Of a DNA stretch of 64,000 nucleotides, positions 55,585 to 64,000 are shown piece by piece. The DNA comes from Minicystis rosea. GTDB taxonomy: Bacteria > Myxococcota_A > Polyangia > Polyangiales > Polyangiaceae. How positions within the stretch are numbered: the first letter of the stretch is position 1; each line of letters starts with the position of its first letter. The notes under the pieces are model-generated. The model was not told the DNA's origin. It was given only the letters and a program-made list of their open reading frames with translations, and made no database searches. The stretch is taken from contig CP016211.1 of NCBI GenBank assembly GCA_001931535.1, positions 2,384,501 to 2,448,500 of the forward strand, read 5' to 3'. A program made the translations under genes and the position numbers.

Positions 55585-57885
55585 CTATTTCCTCTCCCTG
55601 CGCCATTGGGTGAGCGTTCCATCCGCGCCCGAGCCGTCCTGATACGTAGGATCGGCCGATTCACCCTCACGCCTCAGGGAGAGCGGGACCGGTGTGCGGC
55701 GCGGGGGGCGCGGCGCGTCGTCGAACAGCGCACCAGCATTGGCATCGTCGCCCGGGCTGTCGCTGGTGACCAGCACCATCATGGCATGGTCGGAGAACAA
55801 CGAGGTCCACGCGAGCTCCTGATTGCTCGCGTCCTCGGAGAGGAATTTGCCGGCGTCTCGGAGGGCGTATTCCTCATCGCTCTTCGCGAGCTTGGAGAGG
55901 TCGGGATCCTCGAGCCTCGCTTGGAGCTTTTGCCGTTGGTCCGCGTCGAGCGCGGAGACATCGCGTTGGAGAGGCGCGGGGCGCAGCGACACGATGCCGG
56001 AGCGGGCCACGACGAGATTCGATGTCACGACGGCCCTGTCCGCGACCTGGGCCTGTTTGCGATCGAGGTGAGTGACGTCCTGCTTACGCAATCTGGCCCT
56101 GGGTCGCAGCCTCCCACCGGGGCTTTGGGCGTCGGTGACCAGCTCTTTGCGGCTGTCCCCGAGCTCGACGCCCCGCTCGCGAAGATTCTTTCTCTTCCGC
56201 TCGATCTTCTTCTCCGTCGTATCGTTCTTCGGCGCTTTCCCGGCCCCTGTCTGCTTCTTCATCCAGGCGTCGAGGTCCCCGTCTTTTGTGTGCTTCTCGA
56301 CACCTCGCTCGAACGCGTCGCGATCCTTGCGGTTCGTGTGGATCGCCTTCTCGACCTTCCTGATGGGGAAGTCGCGGTCGATCTGCTCCATCGTGTTGGT
56401 GTTGGCCCCCTGCGCGACGGGCGTGAGCCCCATTGTCTCGACGGCGTGCTTGAAGGACCTCCGTTCGCGCCCTTTGCCCACGAGATCGCGGTCTGCGAGA
56501 TAGTGATCTCCGACGAACGTCCACCGCGAGCCTTGGCTTTCGGCGTCCTCTTTGGCGTAGGCGTACGCGTCCGACAGTTGCTCGTAGATCTGGGTCCGGT
56601 TCTTTCCGTCGACGGTTTTGGTGGTACCGATGGGCTTCGTGTGCACCACTGCGACCTTCATCGGCGGTGCGTCTGGAACCGTCTTCGATTTCATCGTGTA
56701 AACGATGACGGGACGCGATTTTCCGCGCCCGATCCTGATCGGCCCATCCGGCAGGGGTTGCGGCACCCCGCGCTCGTCTCCGTAGGTCGGAATCCATTCG
56801 ATGGTCTCGAGCTGGAACAGGTCCTTGTCGAAGGCGATGGGGTACCGCTCGTGCTGGACCGACTCCTTCTCCGCCGCCGCTTTCTTCTCCACCTCTTTCT
56901 TCGGCGTTCGCTTCGGTGCTCGATTGCAACGCTGCACGACGGAGCATTTGTCCGCGTGGGCCTCCTCCAGGACAGACTTCTGGCCACGATCGATGTCGAT
57001 GCCCAGGTTCAAGCGCTCGGCGCTCTCTTCCAGCATTCGTGCGAACGTGGGGCCGTTGCTCACCTCGTGAAACGTCACGAAATCGAGAGGGTGACCGTGC
57101 CGGGCCGCGCCGGCCATCGCCATCACGGTCGCGTCGACCTTGGCGTCCTTCTTCCCCGCCTTGCGCAGCTTCGCGATCTTCTCCATCTCGCTCGCGCGCT
57201 GCTCCCACTCCGACGTGCCCAGCCACGAATCCTCGTCCATGCCCTCTTCCAGCGCGGCGACCGGCTGGAGCGCGCCGAACTGGTGCATGTTGAGGCTCGC
57301 TTGCGTGACCATGCCGATCGTGGGGCGTCGGCGAGGCGTCGGTGTGGGCTTGGTCTCTTCGAGCTTCGCTCGTTTGACCTTCGGGACGGTCTCGTCCTTC
57401 GGGACACCGGTGAGCATCTCGGGCCCCAGCTCGAGATGGTAAGAGATGGTGTCCTCTCTCTTTCGCTTCCTCCGCGGGGGCGGGGCTACCTCGCTTTCGA
57501 AGTCGCTTGGGGGCTCGAAGAGGGCATCGCCGCCGAAGCCACCTTCACCCTCGCTCCACGCCTCCTCGGCGTCATCCTCCGATATGGAGTCGGGCTCTTC
57601 TTCGAAGTCGCTGTGGGGCTCGGCGTCATCCTCCAATATGGAGATGGATGCGGGCTCGTAGAGATGCTCGATGTTCAGGCTCTGGCAATCGCGGCACACC
57701 CGACACGGGTGGTCCGTGTTCCAGTCCATTCCGCACTTGTGACAGAGGTAGATCCACTTCACGCCCTCTCTGACCGGCGGGTCTGTGACGAGCTGGATGT
57801 TCGGTCTCTGGCAATGGACGCACACCTCGCGTAGAGCGTGATCGTCCCAATTCAGCCCGCATTCGCGACAGATGTACTTCCACAT
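55585..57885 (-). CDS. Two-zinc-ribbon protein with EEP-nuclease-like domain; candidate effector
   Basis: A 766-residue protein. Two zinc ribbons of about 42 residues lie at the start: Cys 6, 9, 22, 25 and Cys 48, 51, 64, 67. An acidic linker (80-130) and a basic patch follow. From about 188 the motifs fit an endonuclease/exonuclease/phosphatase (EEP) fold: LNMHQFG (Asn 199), DFVTFHEVSNG (Glu 274), VAVVHTKP (His 415), FVGDHYLADRD (Asp 460) and SDHAMMVLVT near 700. A large charged insert separates the last two. The fold and any nuclease activity are inferred. There is no signal peptide. The gene lies nine bases after the small partner gene, the order often seen for a chaperone or adaptor with its effector. 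Confidence 0.6.
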   Translation of the reverse strand: MWKYICRECGLNWDDHALREVCVHCQRPNIQLVTDPPVREGVKWIYLCHKCGMDWNTDHPCRVCRDCQSLNIEHLYEPASISILEDDAEPHSDFEEEPDSISEDDAEEAWSEGEGGFGGDALFEPPSDFESEVAPPPRRKRKREDTISYHLELGPEMLTGVPKDETVPKVKRAKLEETKPTPTPRRRPTIGMVTQASLNMHQFGALQPVAALEEGMDEDSWLGTSEWEQRASEMEKIAKLRKAGKKDAKVDATVMAMAGAARHGHPLDFVTFHEVSNGPTFARMLEESAERLNLGIDIDRGQKSVLEEAHADKCSVVQRCNRAPKRTPKKEVEKKAAAEKESVQHERYPIAFDKDLFQLETIEWIPTYGDERGVPQPLPDGPIRIGRGKSRPVIVYTMKSKTVPDAPPMKVAVVHTKPIGTTKTVDGKNRTQIYEQLSDAYAYAKEDAESQGSRWTFVGDHYLADRDLVGKGRERRSFKHAVETMGLTPVAQGANTNTMEQIDRDFPIRKVEKAIHTNRKDRDAFERGVEKHTKDGDLDAWMKKQTGAGKAPKNDTTEKKIERKRKNLRERGVELGDSRKELVTDAQSPGGRLRPRARLRKQDVTHLDRKQAQVADRAVVTSNLVVARSGIVSLRPAPLQRDVSALDADQRQKLQARLEDPDLSKLAKSDEEYALRDAGKFLSEDASNQELAWTSLFSDHAMMVLVTSDSPGDDANAGALFDDAPRPPRRTPVPLSLRREGESADPTYQDGSGADGTLTQWRRERK

Positions 57886-57894
57886 CTTGGCTGC

Positions 57895-58260
57895 CTAGGA
57901 GCGCGGGCGCTCGCCGCCGGGGGTGAGCTGGCGGAGGGCAGCGCGGTAAAGGCGGTTCATGCGGCGGCGCGGATCGGGCTCGGATGGATCTTCGAGGACG
58001 CGCCGAGCCCAGAGGTGCTCCGCGGCCGGGAACCCGGGCCCGAACATGAACGTCAGGTCGATGAACTGGCCGATGTCGTCTCGATCGTCGAAACCGAGCT
58101 CGCGAGCGGCTCGCGTGGCGTCCTCCACGGCGGCGCGGACGCCGGCGGGGCCGAGCGCGGCGCAGCGATCGGGGAAGAAGCGCGCGACGTGCTCCAGGAT
58201 CCAGCGGTGGAAGAGATCGCGTGCGAGGATCTGTTTCTGTGCTCTGTGGATGACGAGCAT
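57895..58260 (-). CDS. Small conserved-type protein preceding the zinc-ribbon protein
   Basis: A 121-residue helical protein: VIHRAQKQILARDLFHRWIL, HVARFFPDRCAALG, then FDDRDDIGQFIDLTFMFGPG and a tail PDPRRRMNRLYRAAL. The pattern (a FFP motif, a central FMFGP, and RMxRLY) recalls short proteins found beside effector genes of type VI or related secretion systems; this comes from memory and is unverified. The gene is in an operon with the 766-residue protein. It may serve as an adaptor or chaperone. Confidence 0.6.
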   Translation of the reverse strand: MLVIHRAQKQILARDLFHRWILEHVARFFPDRCAALGPAGVRAAVEDATRAARELGFDDRDDIGQFIDLTFMFGPGFPAAEHLWARRVLEDPSEPDPRRRMNRLYRAALRQLTPGGERPRS

Positions 58261-58757
58261 GCGCGCCGCACAAAACAGCGAATGGAGCTCGCGCTGTCAA
58301 GGCGGAGCCTCGCGCAGGATCTTCGCGTTCGCCCACGATCCGCGATTCCGCGCGCTGCACGGACGTCAGGCCCGACGAGGCCACGAGAATGGGCGAAGGT
58401 GGATTGGGATAGGGGGGACGCGCTCGAAATCGGCGCTCATGCCGGAGGCGCGGGGTGGACATCTCGGCATCCCCGCCCGGGTGTACGAGCGTTGCGCAGT
58501 CACGTTTTTTTGCGACACGGCGATTGGCTCGATAGGGCCTGTTCCGCCAGGTCGGTGGTCGACCTCCGCGCAATGCGCCGCACCATCACGCGGATTCACG
58601 GCCGAGTGTACGAGTCTTGCGCAGTCGCATCCCTCTTGCGACACGGCGCGAGACTCGATATTGCCTATCTCGCCACGTCGGTGGTTTTTCCTCCCGCGCG
58701 ATGCGCCACGCCATCACGCGGATTCACTTCCTTGCGCCGCCTGGAGAGCAAGAATCG
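58261..58757. other. Intergenic region with a 125-bp tandem duplication
   Basis: No gene is seen. It holds the two-unit direct repeat at 58481-58727. The second unit ends about 30 bases before the next start codon, so it may carry the promoter of the lipoprotein gene. Confidence 0.5.
58481..58727 (+). repeat. Tandem direct repeat, two diverged units of about 125 bp
   Basis: Unit 1 (58481-58605) and unit 2 (58606-58727) share GTGTACGAG, TTGCGCAGTC, TTGCGACACGGCG, CTCGATA, GTCGGTGGT and CCATCACGCGGATTCAC in the same order, with about a quarter of positions changed. Both are upstream of the lipoprotein gene at 58758. Confidence 0.8.
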
Positions 58758-60155
58758 ATGAGACACGCGATTGGATTTGGGGTGCTCGCTGCAGCGCTGA
58801 TCGCCGCGTGCGGCGGCAACGGAGAGACGAACACCAACACGGGTGGGAGCAGCGGGACGTCGTCCTCCACCGGCACGGCGGGGGGTGATGCGCCGAGCTC
58901 GTCATCGTCGTCTTCGTCGTCTTCGTCGTCCTCGTCGGGCAACGTCGCCGTGCCCGGTTGGGTCGCGACGCTGCCCGCGGGCGGCGGGTGGAGCGAGCTC
59001 GCGGGCTCCGAAAGCTTCACGGATTGGGTGGCGGCGAACCTCACGCCCTCGTCGGGTTACCTCGGGTCGGACCCGGTCAGCGGGGTGCGCAACGCGTACT
59101 CGAACCCGGTGTTCGATCACGCGGGCAAGGCCTTCTACCTCTTCGGCGGCGGCCACCAAAACGGCAGCCTCAACGCCGTCTTCAAGCTCGACGCGTCCAC
59201 GCTGCAGTACAGCGTCGTCGTGCCGCCCACGCCGCCCTCGGCGTATCCGCCGGCGTACACGGCGCCGAACTCACCCATCGTCTACCCCTCCGGCGCGAAG
59301 AACGGGTTCTTCCAAACCGCGGAGACGCTGACCGATCCCGCCGACCTGCCCTACGCCGCGCCCTTCGCCGCGCCTCCGGCGAGCCACACGTACTCCGCGC
59401 TGAGCTTCGTCGACGGCAAGCTGGTCCTCCACTACGGCCCCGTGCGCGTGGCCGACGTGGTGACCGGGAAGTGGACGTTCCTCGACAAGGACGCGTACGG
59501 GCCGCAGCTCATCACGTTCAACCCCAACTACGTCGAGGCGCCGCTGGGATCAGGCACGCACACGGCCAACGATCCGGACACCGGCAAGGCCTGGACGACG
59601 CTCGTCGCCGGCGACAACGGGTACAACTGGCGCAACTGCGTGCTCGAAATGGAGCCCGCCACGCACACGATCAAGAACGTGGTGAGCGCCGCGTGGGACG
59701 TGCTCGGCAGCTCGTCGATCGTGGTCGGCGGGCCGTACGTCTACGTCTTCACGCCCACGGTCGCCAACAACACCGCGACCATCAACCGCGGCTGGCGCAT
59801 CGACAAGACGACACGCGCGGTCGAGCAACTGACGCTCACCGGCGATCTGCCGAGCTGGCCCGACGGCGCGCAGTTCCAGGAGATGTTGCCGGGCTTCTAC
59901 GACGGGACGAAGCTCAACTTCTGGAACTACGGTGTCGAAGCGGATCGCAATGCGTTCTTCCGCGTCGATCTCACGCCCAAGAGCGGCGCCGGCACCCAAG
60001 CCGATCCGTACGTGCTCTCGATCGCGCGCCAAGCGCTCCCGTCCTCGTCGATGCCGAGCCCCACGCTGACGTACGATCTGACGTACATCAAAGACTGGGG
60101 CGTCGTGCTGTTCCTGCCGAAGGGCGAAGCCAAGCTCTGGGCCCTCAAGATCTGA
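58758..60155 (+). CDS. Exported lipoprotein with poly-serine linker
   Basis: A 465-residue lipoprotein (signal MRHAIGFGVLAAALIAAC). The linker contains 14 consecutive serines (58896-58937) encoded mostly by TCG. The remainder has kelch-like or galactose-oxidase-like units (GKAFYLFGGGHQNGSLNAVF, HTYSALSFVDGKLVLHYGPV, LNFWNYGVEADRNAFFRVDL) suggestive of a beta-propeller. GGAGAG precedes ATG 58758. No catalytic motif is recognised. Confidence 0.75.
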   Translation: MRHAIGFGVLAAALIAACGGNGETNTNTGGSSGTSSSTGTAGGDAPSSSSSSSSSSSSSSGNVAVPGWVATLPAGGGWSELAGSESFTDWVAANLTPSSGYLGSDPVSGVRNAYSNPVFDHAGKAFYLFGGGHQNGSLNAVFKLDASTLQYSVVVPPTPPSAYPPAYTAPNSPIVYPSGAKNGFFQTAETLTDPADLPYAAPFAAPPASHTYSALSFVDGKLVLHYGPVRVADVVTGKWTFLDKDAYGPQLITFNPNYVEAPLGSGTHTANDPDTGKAWTTLVAGDNGYNWRNCVLEMEPATHTIKNVVSAAWDVLGSSSIVVGGPYVYVFTPTVANNTATINRGWRIDKTTRAVEQLTLTGDLPSWPDGAQFQEMLPGFYDGTKLNFWNYGVEADRNAFFRVDLTPKSGAGTQADPYVLSIARQALPSSSMPSPTLTYDLTYIKDWGVVLFLPKGEAKLWALKI

Positions 60156-60164
60156 CGAGAGCAC

Positions 60165-60203
60165 CGAGCCCGCGTGTGGCCGCATGCGCCATACGCGGGC
60201 TCG
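60165..60203 (+). terminator. Hairpin after the lipoprotein gene
   Basis: CGAGCCCGCGT (60165-60175) pairs perfectly with ACGCGGGCTCG (60193-60203), giving an 11-bp stem with a 17-base loop, ten bases after the stop codon. There is no T-run, so it may be a GC-rich terminator or a stabilising 3' hairpin. Confidence 0.55.
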
Positions 60204-60388
60204 CCGCGGCGCTCTCTTTCGAGCGCATTCCGCGCGCCGTGACGCGTGCGAGACATACGCGACGCCTTCTCCACCATGCATCGGCTTCGACGGGCTCTGG
60301 TTTCACGCCTGGCTCCTCGCCTGACCCACGCGTCGCATTAAGGTGCACGTAAGGCGCGACGTTCGCCGGCAAGGTTATCGGTGGGGCC

Positions 60389-61720
60389 ATGCCGACCCCG
60401 ACCTTCCGCACGCTCACCGTGATGCTCTCTTGCTCTGCCGTCGCCCTCGCGGCGTGCACCGGCGACGTTACCCAGGAGACGACGCCCGACCCCCCGTCCG
60501 GCCCAACGGCCACCCCGGCGACGGGGGCGCTGCTTTGGTCGCGCACCTACGGCGAGGGCTGGGACGACAGCGGCACATCGCTCGTGCTCACCAACGAGGG
60601 CAACGCCCGCTTCTTGGGGAGCGCGCAGCTCGATGGGTCCACGGATCCCGCAGAGACACGCCAACTGCTCATGGAGGTGGACGGCGACGGCAACCTCGTG
60701 AGACGCACGCGGATCGGCCCCTCGTCGGCGTACCAAGTCGGGCTGGGCCTCGAAGCGGTGGGCGTGAAGGGAGAGCACGTCGTCACGGGCGGCTTCGCAA
60801 ACGCCAACGAGCTGGCGGGTTGCTCGCTTGTGGGCCCGGCGGGCTACGGCGGAGAGCTCGTCGCCACGCTCGATGCGGAGGGAGCGTGCCTGTGGGCGAC
60901 GACGTTCGGCGCGCAGCTCGACTTCTCGTCTCTCGACGTGAGCCCGACCGGCGAGATCCTCATTGCGGGCGTGGGCAAGCCCGGCGCGAGCCTCGCCCCC
61001 GGCGTGACGCTGCCGGTGCCCGAGGAAGGGGGCGCGCGGTTCCATGCGCGCTACTCGCCCGCGGGGAAGCTCCTGTCCGTACACGACGCCGGGGGCCCCG
61101 CGCTGCCCATCGCGCGGTTCGATCATGACGGTGGCATCATCCTGTATGCGCACCCGCACATCGCGCGGATCGACGCGCAGGACGCGACCTCCTGGTCGTG
61201 GGAGCTGAAAACGCCGGGCTGGGTCCACGCGCTCGTCGTCGCGGGGCCCACCGTCGTGATGGGGACATGGGAGTCGTCTCAGCTCACCCTTCGAAGCCTT
61301 CACACGAACGACGGGAGCGAGGCCTGGGAGATGCCCATCTCCGGAGCATCGGATACGGACCTCGGCCCCATCGGCCTGGGCGGGAGCGACGGCGGCAACG
61401 TCGTCCTCGCGGCGCACCTCGCCGGTGGCAAGACCATCTCGCTCGGGGCCACGAAGCTGACCGGCACGGGGAAGGACAACCTGTTCTGGGCGCTCATCGA
61501 CGGCTCGGGGAGCGTGCTGCGGAGCCAGGTCGTGCCGGTCGACGGGACGATCTACGCGAGCGAAGCAGCCACCGACGCCGCCGGCGACGTCTGGGTCCTC
61601 GGGACGTTCACCGGCGGCGTCGACTTCGGTGACGGGTTTCACGCGGGGCACCCCGTGCCTCCTCCGGTGAAGCCGCTCGACCTGACTGGTTATGACGTGT
61701 TCCTCGCGCGGTACCACTGA
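60389..61720 (+). CDS. Exported lipoprotein, beta-propeller-like
   Basis: A 443-residue lipoprotein (signal ending VALAAC) with a Pro/Thr linker and repeated blocks of the form GNARFLGSAQLDG, GEHVVTGGFANANELAG, GEILIAGVGKPGASLAPG, GNVVLAAHLAGGKTISLG and GDVWVLGTFTGGVDFGDG. Such blocks are found in SBBP-like beta-propeller lipoproteins that abound in myxobacteria. It ends with FLARYH, typical of that family. No enzyme motif is seen. Confidence 0.78.
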   Translation: MPTPTFRTLTVMLSCSAVALAACTGDVTQETTPDPPSGPTATPATGALLWSRTYGEGWDDSGTSLVLTNEGNARFLGSAQLDGSTDPAETRQLLMEVDGDGNLVRRTRIGPSSAYQVGLGLEAVGVKGEHVVTGGFANANELAGCSLVGPAGYGGELVATLDAEGACLWATTFGAQLDFSSLDVSPTGEILIAGVGKPGASLAPGVTLPVPEEGGARFHARYSPAGKLLSVHDAGGPALPIARFDHDGGIILYAHPHIARIDAQDATSWSWELKTPGWVHALVVAGPTVVMGTWESSQLTLRSLHTNDGSEAWEMPISGASDTDLGPIGLGGSDGGNVVLAAHLAGGKTISLGATKLTGTGKDNLFWALIDGSGSVLRSQVVPVDGTIYASEAATDAAGDVWVLGTFTGGVDFGDGFHAGHPVPPPVKPLDLTGYDVFLARYH

Positions 61721-61805
61721 CGCACGAACCGCCGAGCGGACGAGCGCCTCGCGGCCCTATCTCACGTCGTGGTGAATCGAAGCCAACCTCGGGGGAGAGG
61801 AGGAT

Positions 61806-62351
61806 GTGGGATGGGCGCGCAAGAAGATCATTCCCGCACACGATGAATGGCTGCTCGCAGAGAAGGAAGGCCGTCCGGTGGAGAATGATGTCTTTCCGGC
61901 AGGGAAGGATGTTATTCCGGCAGGGAAGGATGTTGTTCCAGCAGACGGTGATGTCCTTCCGGCAGGGAAAGATGTCTTTTCGGCAGAGGATGATTCCCTT
62001 TCGGCAAGGAGTGATGTTCTTTCGGCAGAGAAGGATTTCTTCTCGGCATGGAAAGATGTTCTTTCAGCAGGGAGGGATGTCTCTCCGGCAGGGAAGGATG
62101 TTCTTCCAGCAGAGAACGATGCTCTTCTAGCGGGGAAGGGTGTTCTTTCGGCAGGGGATGATTCCCCTCCAGCAGGGAAGGATGTCGTTTCGTCAGGGGA
62201 TGATTCTTTTTCAGCAGGGAAGGGTGTCCTTTCGACCGGGAATGATGTCTTCTCGGCAGAGAAGGATGTGGTTCCAGCAGGGAGGGATGTTCTTCCGGCA
62301 GGGAAGGATGTACTTCCAGCAGAATACAATCTCTGTGTTGGTTTCCCGTGA
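61806..62351 (+). CDS. Heptapeptide-repeat protein
   Basis: A 181-residue reading: about 27 ordinary residues, then 21 copies of a seven-residue unit with consensus D-V-(L/F)-(P/S)-A-G-K, and a short tail NLCVGFP. GGGGGAGAGGAGG directly precedes the start (GTG 61806, with ATG 61804 in another frame). Many changes between units fall on third positions of this frame (GTC/GTT/GTG/GTA, CCG/CCA, AAG/AAA), which supports translation here, but all three frames and the minus strand are open because the unit is 21 bases. No signal peptide or membrane helix is seen. Function unknown. Confidence 0.5.
   Translation: MGWARKKIIPAHDEWLLAEKEGRPVENDVFPAGKDVIPAGKDVVPADGDVLPAGKDVFSAEDDSLSARSDVLSAEKDFFSAWKDVLSAGRDVSPAGKDVLPAENDALLAGKGVLSAGDDSPPAGKDVVSSGDDSFSAGKGVLSTGNDVFSAEKDVVPAGRDVLPAGKDVLPAEYNLCVGFP
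61887..62327 (+). repeat. 21-bp tandem repeat, 21 units
   Basis: Units follow GATGTTCTTCCGGCAGGGAA plus G with changes; the array begins at GAT 61887 and the last unit is 62307-62327, with no change in register. Divergence between units is considerable, so the array is old or under selection rather than freshly expanded. Confidence 0.9.
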
Positions 62352-62602
62352 GCCGGACGGAAGAGGACGGCTGGCCTGGCTCATCCTCGTCCGGCTCTTG
62401 GGAGCGGCGTTGGGTGGCTCGCGGCGGAGATTACCGGTGGAGATATCGATCTCCGCCGGATCGACGCGCCCGCGGTCGTGTGGCCATGGGGCGACGGCGA
62501 TGATGTCTGCGCTGCGGAGCGCGGAGGGGTCGGGGGAAGGCCAGTTGGAGGAAGGTGTGGAGGAATCCCCCTCGACACCTCGAGCGCGTTTTCCGTCGCG
62601 AG

Positions 62603-64000
62603 CTACTCGTCAGGCATCGGGTCCGAGAGGTCGGGCAGACTGGGGAGGAAAGGCGCGATGGACTTCAGGAACCCCGGGCTTGCGACGCCCCACGTGACCG
62701 TGCCGAAGGCCCCGGCGCCCGGACCGCTCAGGCCCACACCGGTGAAGTGTCCCCGTTTGTTCTCGTCTTGGTTTCCATAGAAGGAGATCGTCATGGCCGG
62801 TGTCGAGACGGTGCCAGCAACCGATTTACCGTTCAATGCCTCCTGAGCGTTGGCTGCGCCGTCCACCACATAGAAAGCAGCGTCCGGCCCAGCGCTCCAG
62901 CCAAGCCCTACTCCGCCGCCGCCGAACGCGTACAGGCCCACGTCGAGATTGGTCAGATCGATGTACCACCCTGTACCCACGGTGCCGGCGAAGGCCGCCC
63001 CACCGGTCGCGCTCTCACCAGTCGTGAGCAGGATGGTGCGTTTGCGCTCGGGCGGCGGAGGCGTCGGCGCGACGGGAGGTGCCTTGTTCGGGTCGCCGAT
63101 GGGCAACGTGCCGGGGCGGCGCCAAGGCACCCTTTCGTATTGGATGGTGGTTGCCACCGTGGCGGTGGGAACCGTGGCAATCGGTGCGTCGCGTCCACCG
63201 CGCACGACGGGCGGCGGCGTGACCGGCGGCGGGCGGGACGGGAGTTGCTTGACCGCGTGGGTTTGCGGAGGTGGCCCCGGCGGCGCCGCAGCGGGCAGCG
63301 AGCATTCACCGGAGCAGGGGGCGGAGACCTGCAGTCCGTAGTTGGTGTCCCGGGACGAAAGACGGTCGACGCTCACGATCTCCGGGATCGGGTCGTCCTG
63401 GGTCGGCTGCGGCGTGTTGGGCACCTCCTGCAAACCGGAGGGGTCGATCATCACCGTGGGTCGGTTCTGGACGTAGCTGTAGCGATTCCAGCCCTGCGAC
63501 GAGCGGGGATTCGCCACCAGCGGATCGGTGCTGAGGAAGCGGGCGATACGAGGATCGTAGATGCGCCCCTTCATGTCGATCAGGCCGAGATCCTTGTCGT
63601 GGGTGTGGCCGGTGAAGCCGAACGGCTCGACCGGCGTGGCGTTCACCGCCGGCGTCCAGTCGACGTTGCGCGGTTGGCCGAAGGCGTCGAAGCTCAAGCG
63701 ATCGTCCTCGTTGCCCGTCGGGCCGGTCACGACGTCGAGCGATCCGAGCAGCTCGGTGTGCAGGTATCTCGGCGCGTCGGACACGCCCGACGTCCGGGTG
63801 ACGACCGCGACGCGCCTCTCCGGCGAGAACACGAAATAGCGGTGCGCGAACGGCTTCTTGTGGTCCGCGCGGTAATCGCGCTCGTACAGGCTGCCGAAGG
63901 AGATGGTCTCGTCCCCGTCGCGTCGCCTGCGCACGCGCCGCTGATCGCCGTCGTAATCGATGTCGATCGCCGGCTCGCCCGTGACGTCGTAGCGCGTCGG
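62603..64000 (-). CDS. RHS repeat protein, C-terminal part (5' end outside window)
   Basis: The reading frame stays open to the edge of the window; the visible part is 465 residues. It begins in RHS repeats (IDIDYDGDQRRVRR, ISFGSLYERDYR) and contains the RHS core-associated motif: FGFTGHTHDKDLGLIDMKGR, then YDPRIARFLSTDPLV and NRYSYVQNRPTVMIDPSGL. After the core come a Pro-rich linker and a Gly-rich beta-type region (GWYIDLTNLDVGLYAFGGGG). In polymorphic toxins this position holds the variable effector; here it lacks clear catalytic residues. No immunity gene is visible downstream. Confidence 0.85.
   Translation of the reverse strand, partial: PTRYDVTGEPAIDIDYDGDQRRVRRRRDGDETISFGSLYERDYRADHKKPFAHRYFVFSPERRVAVVTRTSGVSDAPRYLHTELLGSLDVVTGPTGNEDDRLSFDAFGQPRNVDWTPAVNATPVEPFGFTGHTHDKDLGLIDMKGRIYDPRIARFLSTDPLVANPRSSQGWNRYSYVQNRPTVMIDPSGLQEVPNTPQPTQDDPIPEIVSVDRLSSRDTNYGLQVSAPCSGECSLPAAAPPGPPPQTHAVKQLPSRPPPVTPPPVVRGGRDAPIATVPTATVATTIQYERVPWRRPGTLPIGDPNKAPPVAPTPPPPERKRTILLTTGESATGGAAFAGTVGTGWYIDLTNLDVGLYAFGGGGVGLGWSAGPDAAFYVVDGAANAQEALNGKSVAGTVSTPAMTISFYGNQDENKRGHFTGVGLSGPGAGAFGTVTWGVASPGFLKSIAPFLPSLPDLSDPMPDE

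Noticed and set aside
61757..62329. Minus-strand reading of the 21-bp array (TSFPAGR-type heptads)
   Set aside because: Open only because the unit has no stop in this frame; no ribosome site, and variation patterns favour the plus frame.

Overview
The window is high-GC bacterial DNA, most likely from a myxobacterium (Myxococcota, probably Polyangiales/Polyangiaceae). The support is indirect: strong G/C bias at third codon positions, many secreted lipoproteins with Ser/Thr/Gly-rich linkers, a C-terminal tail resembling a MYXO-CTERM sorting signal (gene ending at 51588), a giant Ser/Thr kinase-ATPase-TPR protein, and an unusual density of exported hydrolases. No rRNA, tRNA, CRISPR array or intact insertion sequence was seen.

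Layout. 1-3744: a tightly overlapped operon (partial gene, fatty acid desaturase, phytoene-desaturase-like FAD oxidoreductase, PF10118-type metal hydrolase). 4197-10035: a hidden 54-residue YjzC-like gene, a caspase-like protein behind a patatin lipoprotein, a decayed gene and small exported proteins. 10488-19198: aldo/keto reductase, a self-regulated TetR/FAD-monooxygenase pair with a clear palindromic operator, the 1350-residue kinase, and a lipoprotein. 19355-26403: a run of minus-strand secreted proteins (a PIG-L deacetylase with ricin and FG-GAP domains, and two HExxH metalloproteases). 26607-27877: LuxR regulator plus SnoaL-like protein. 29119-32088: the most interesting segment, a compact ribosomal-peptide (RiPP) cassette with a 61-residue precursor candidate, a heme-oxygenase-like diiron enzyme and a B12-type radical SAM maturase of the GCWWG family, preceded by three regularly spaced palindromes. 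32200-43583: two astacin-type proteases, a cupin, a SulP-carbonic anhydrase fusion and a multicopper oxidase. 43767-49876: small lipoproteins, a SUKH-like protein, gene fragments, and a divergent SDR/TetR pair with an operator. 50383-55470: esterase, cytochrome P450, and a DprE1/DprE2-like epimerase pair. 55585-58260: a zinc-ribbon protein with an apparent EEP-nuclease fold and a small partner. 58758-64000: lipoproteins, a 21-bp tandem array encoding heptapeptide repeats, and the C-terminal part of an RHS protein.

Genes working together: the first operon looks like membrane lipid or isoprenoid oxidation. The TetR/monooxygenase and SDR/TetR pairs are self-contained regulated oxidoreductase units. 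The 29.4-32.1 kb cassette should make a modified peptide, but I see no transporter or peptidase gene next to it. Several proteases and hydrolases carry export signals and fit a predatory, secretion-rich lifestyle.

A dispersed intergenic repeat of about 185 bp (called R1 here) occurs at least seven times, always in the same orientation, and five copies lie just downstream of a plus-strand gene. A second family (R2) has two copies. All function assignments come from motifs read by eye; no database search was done.
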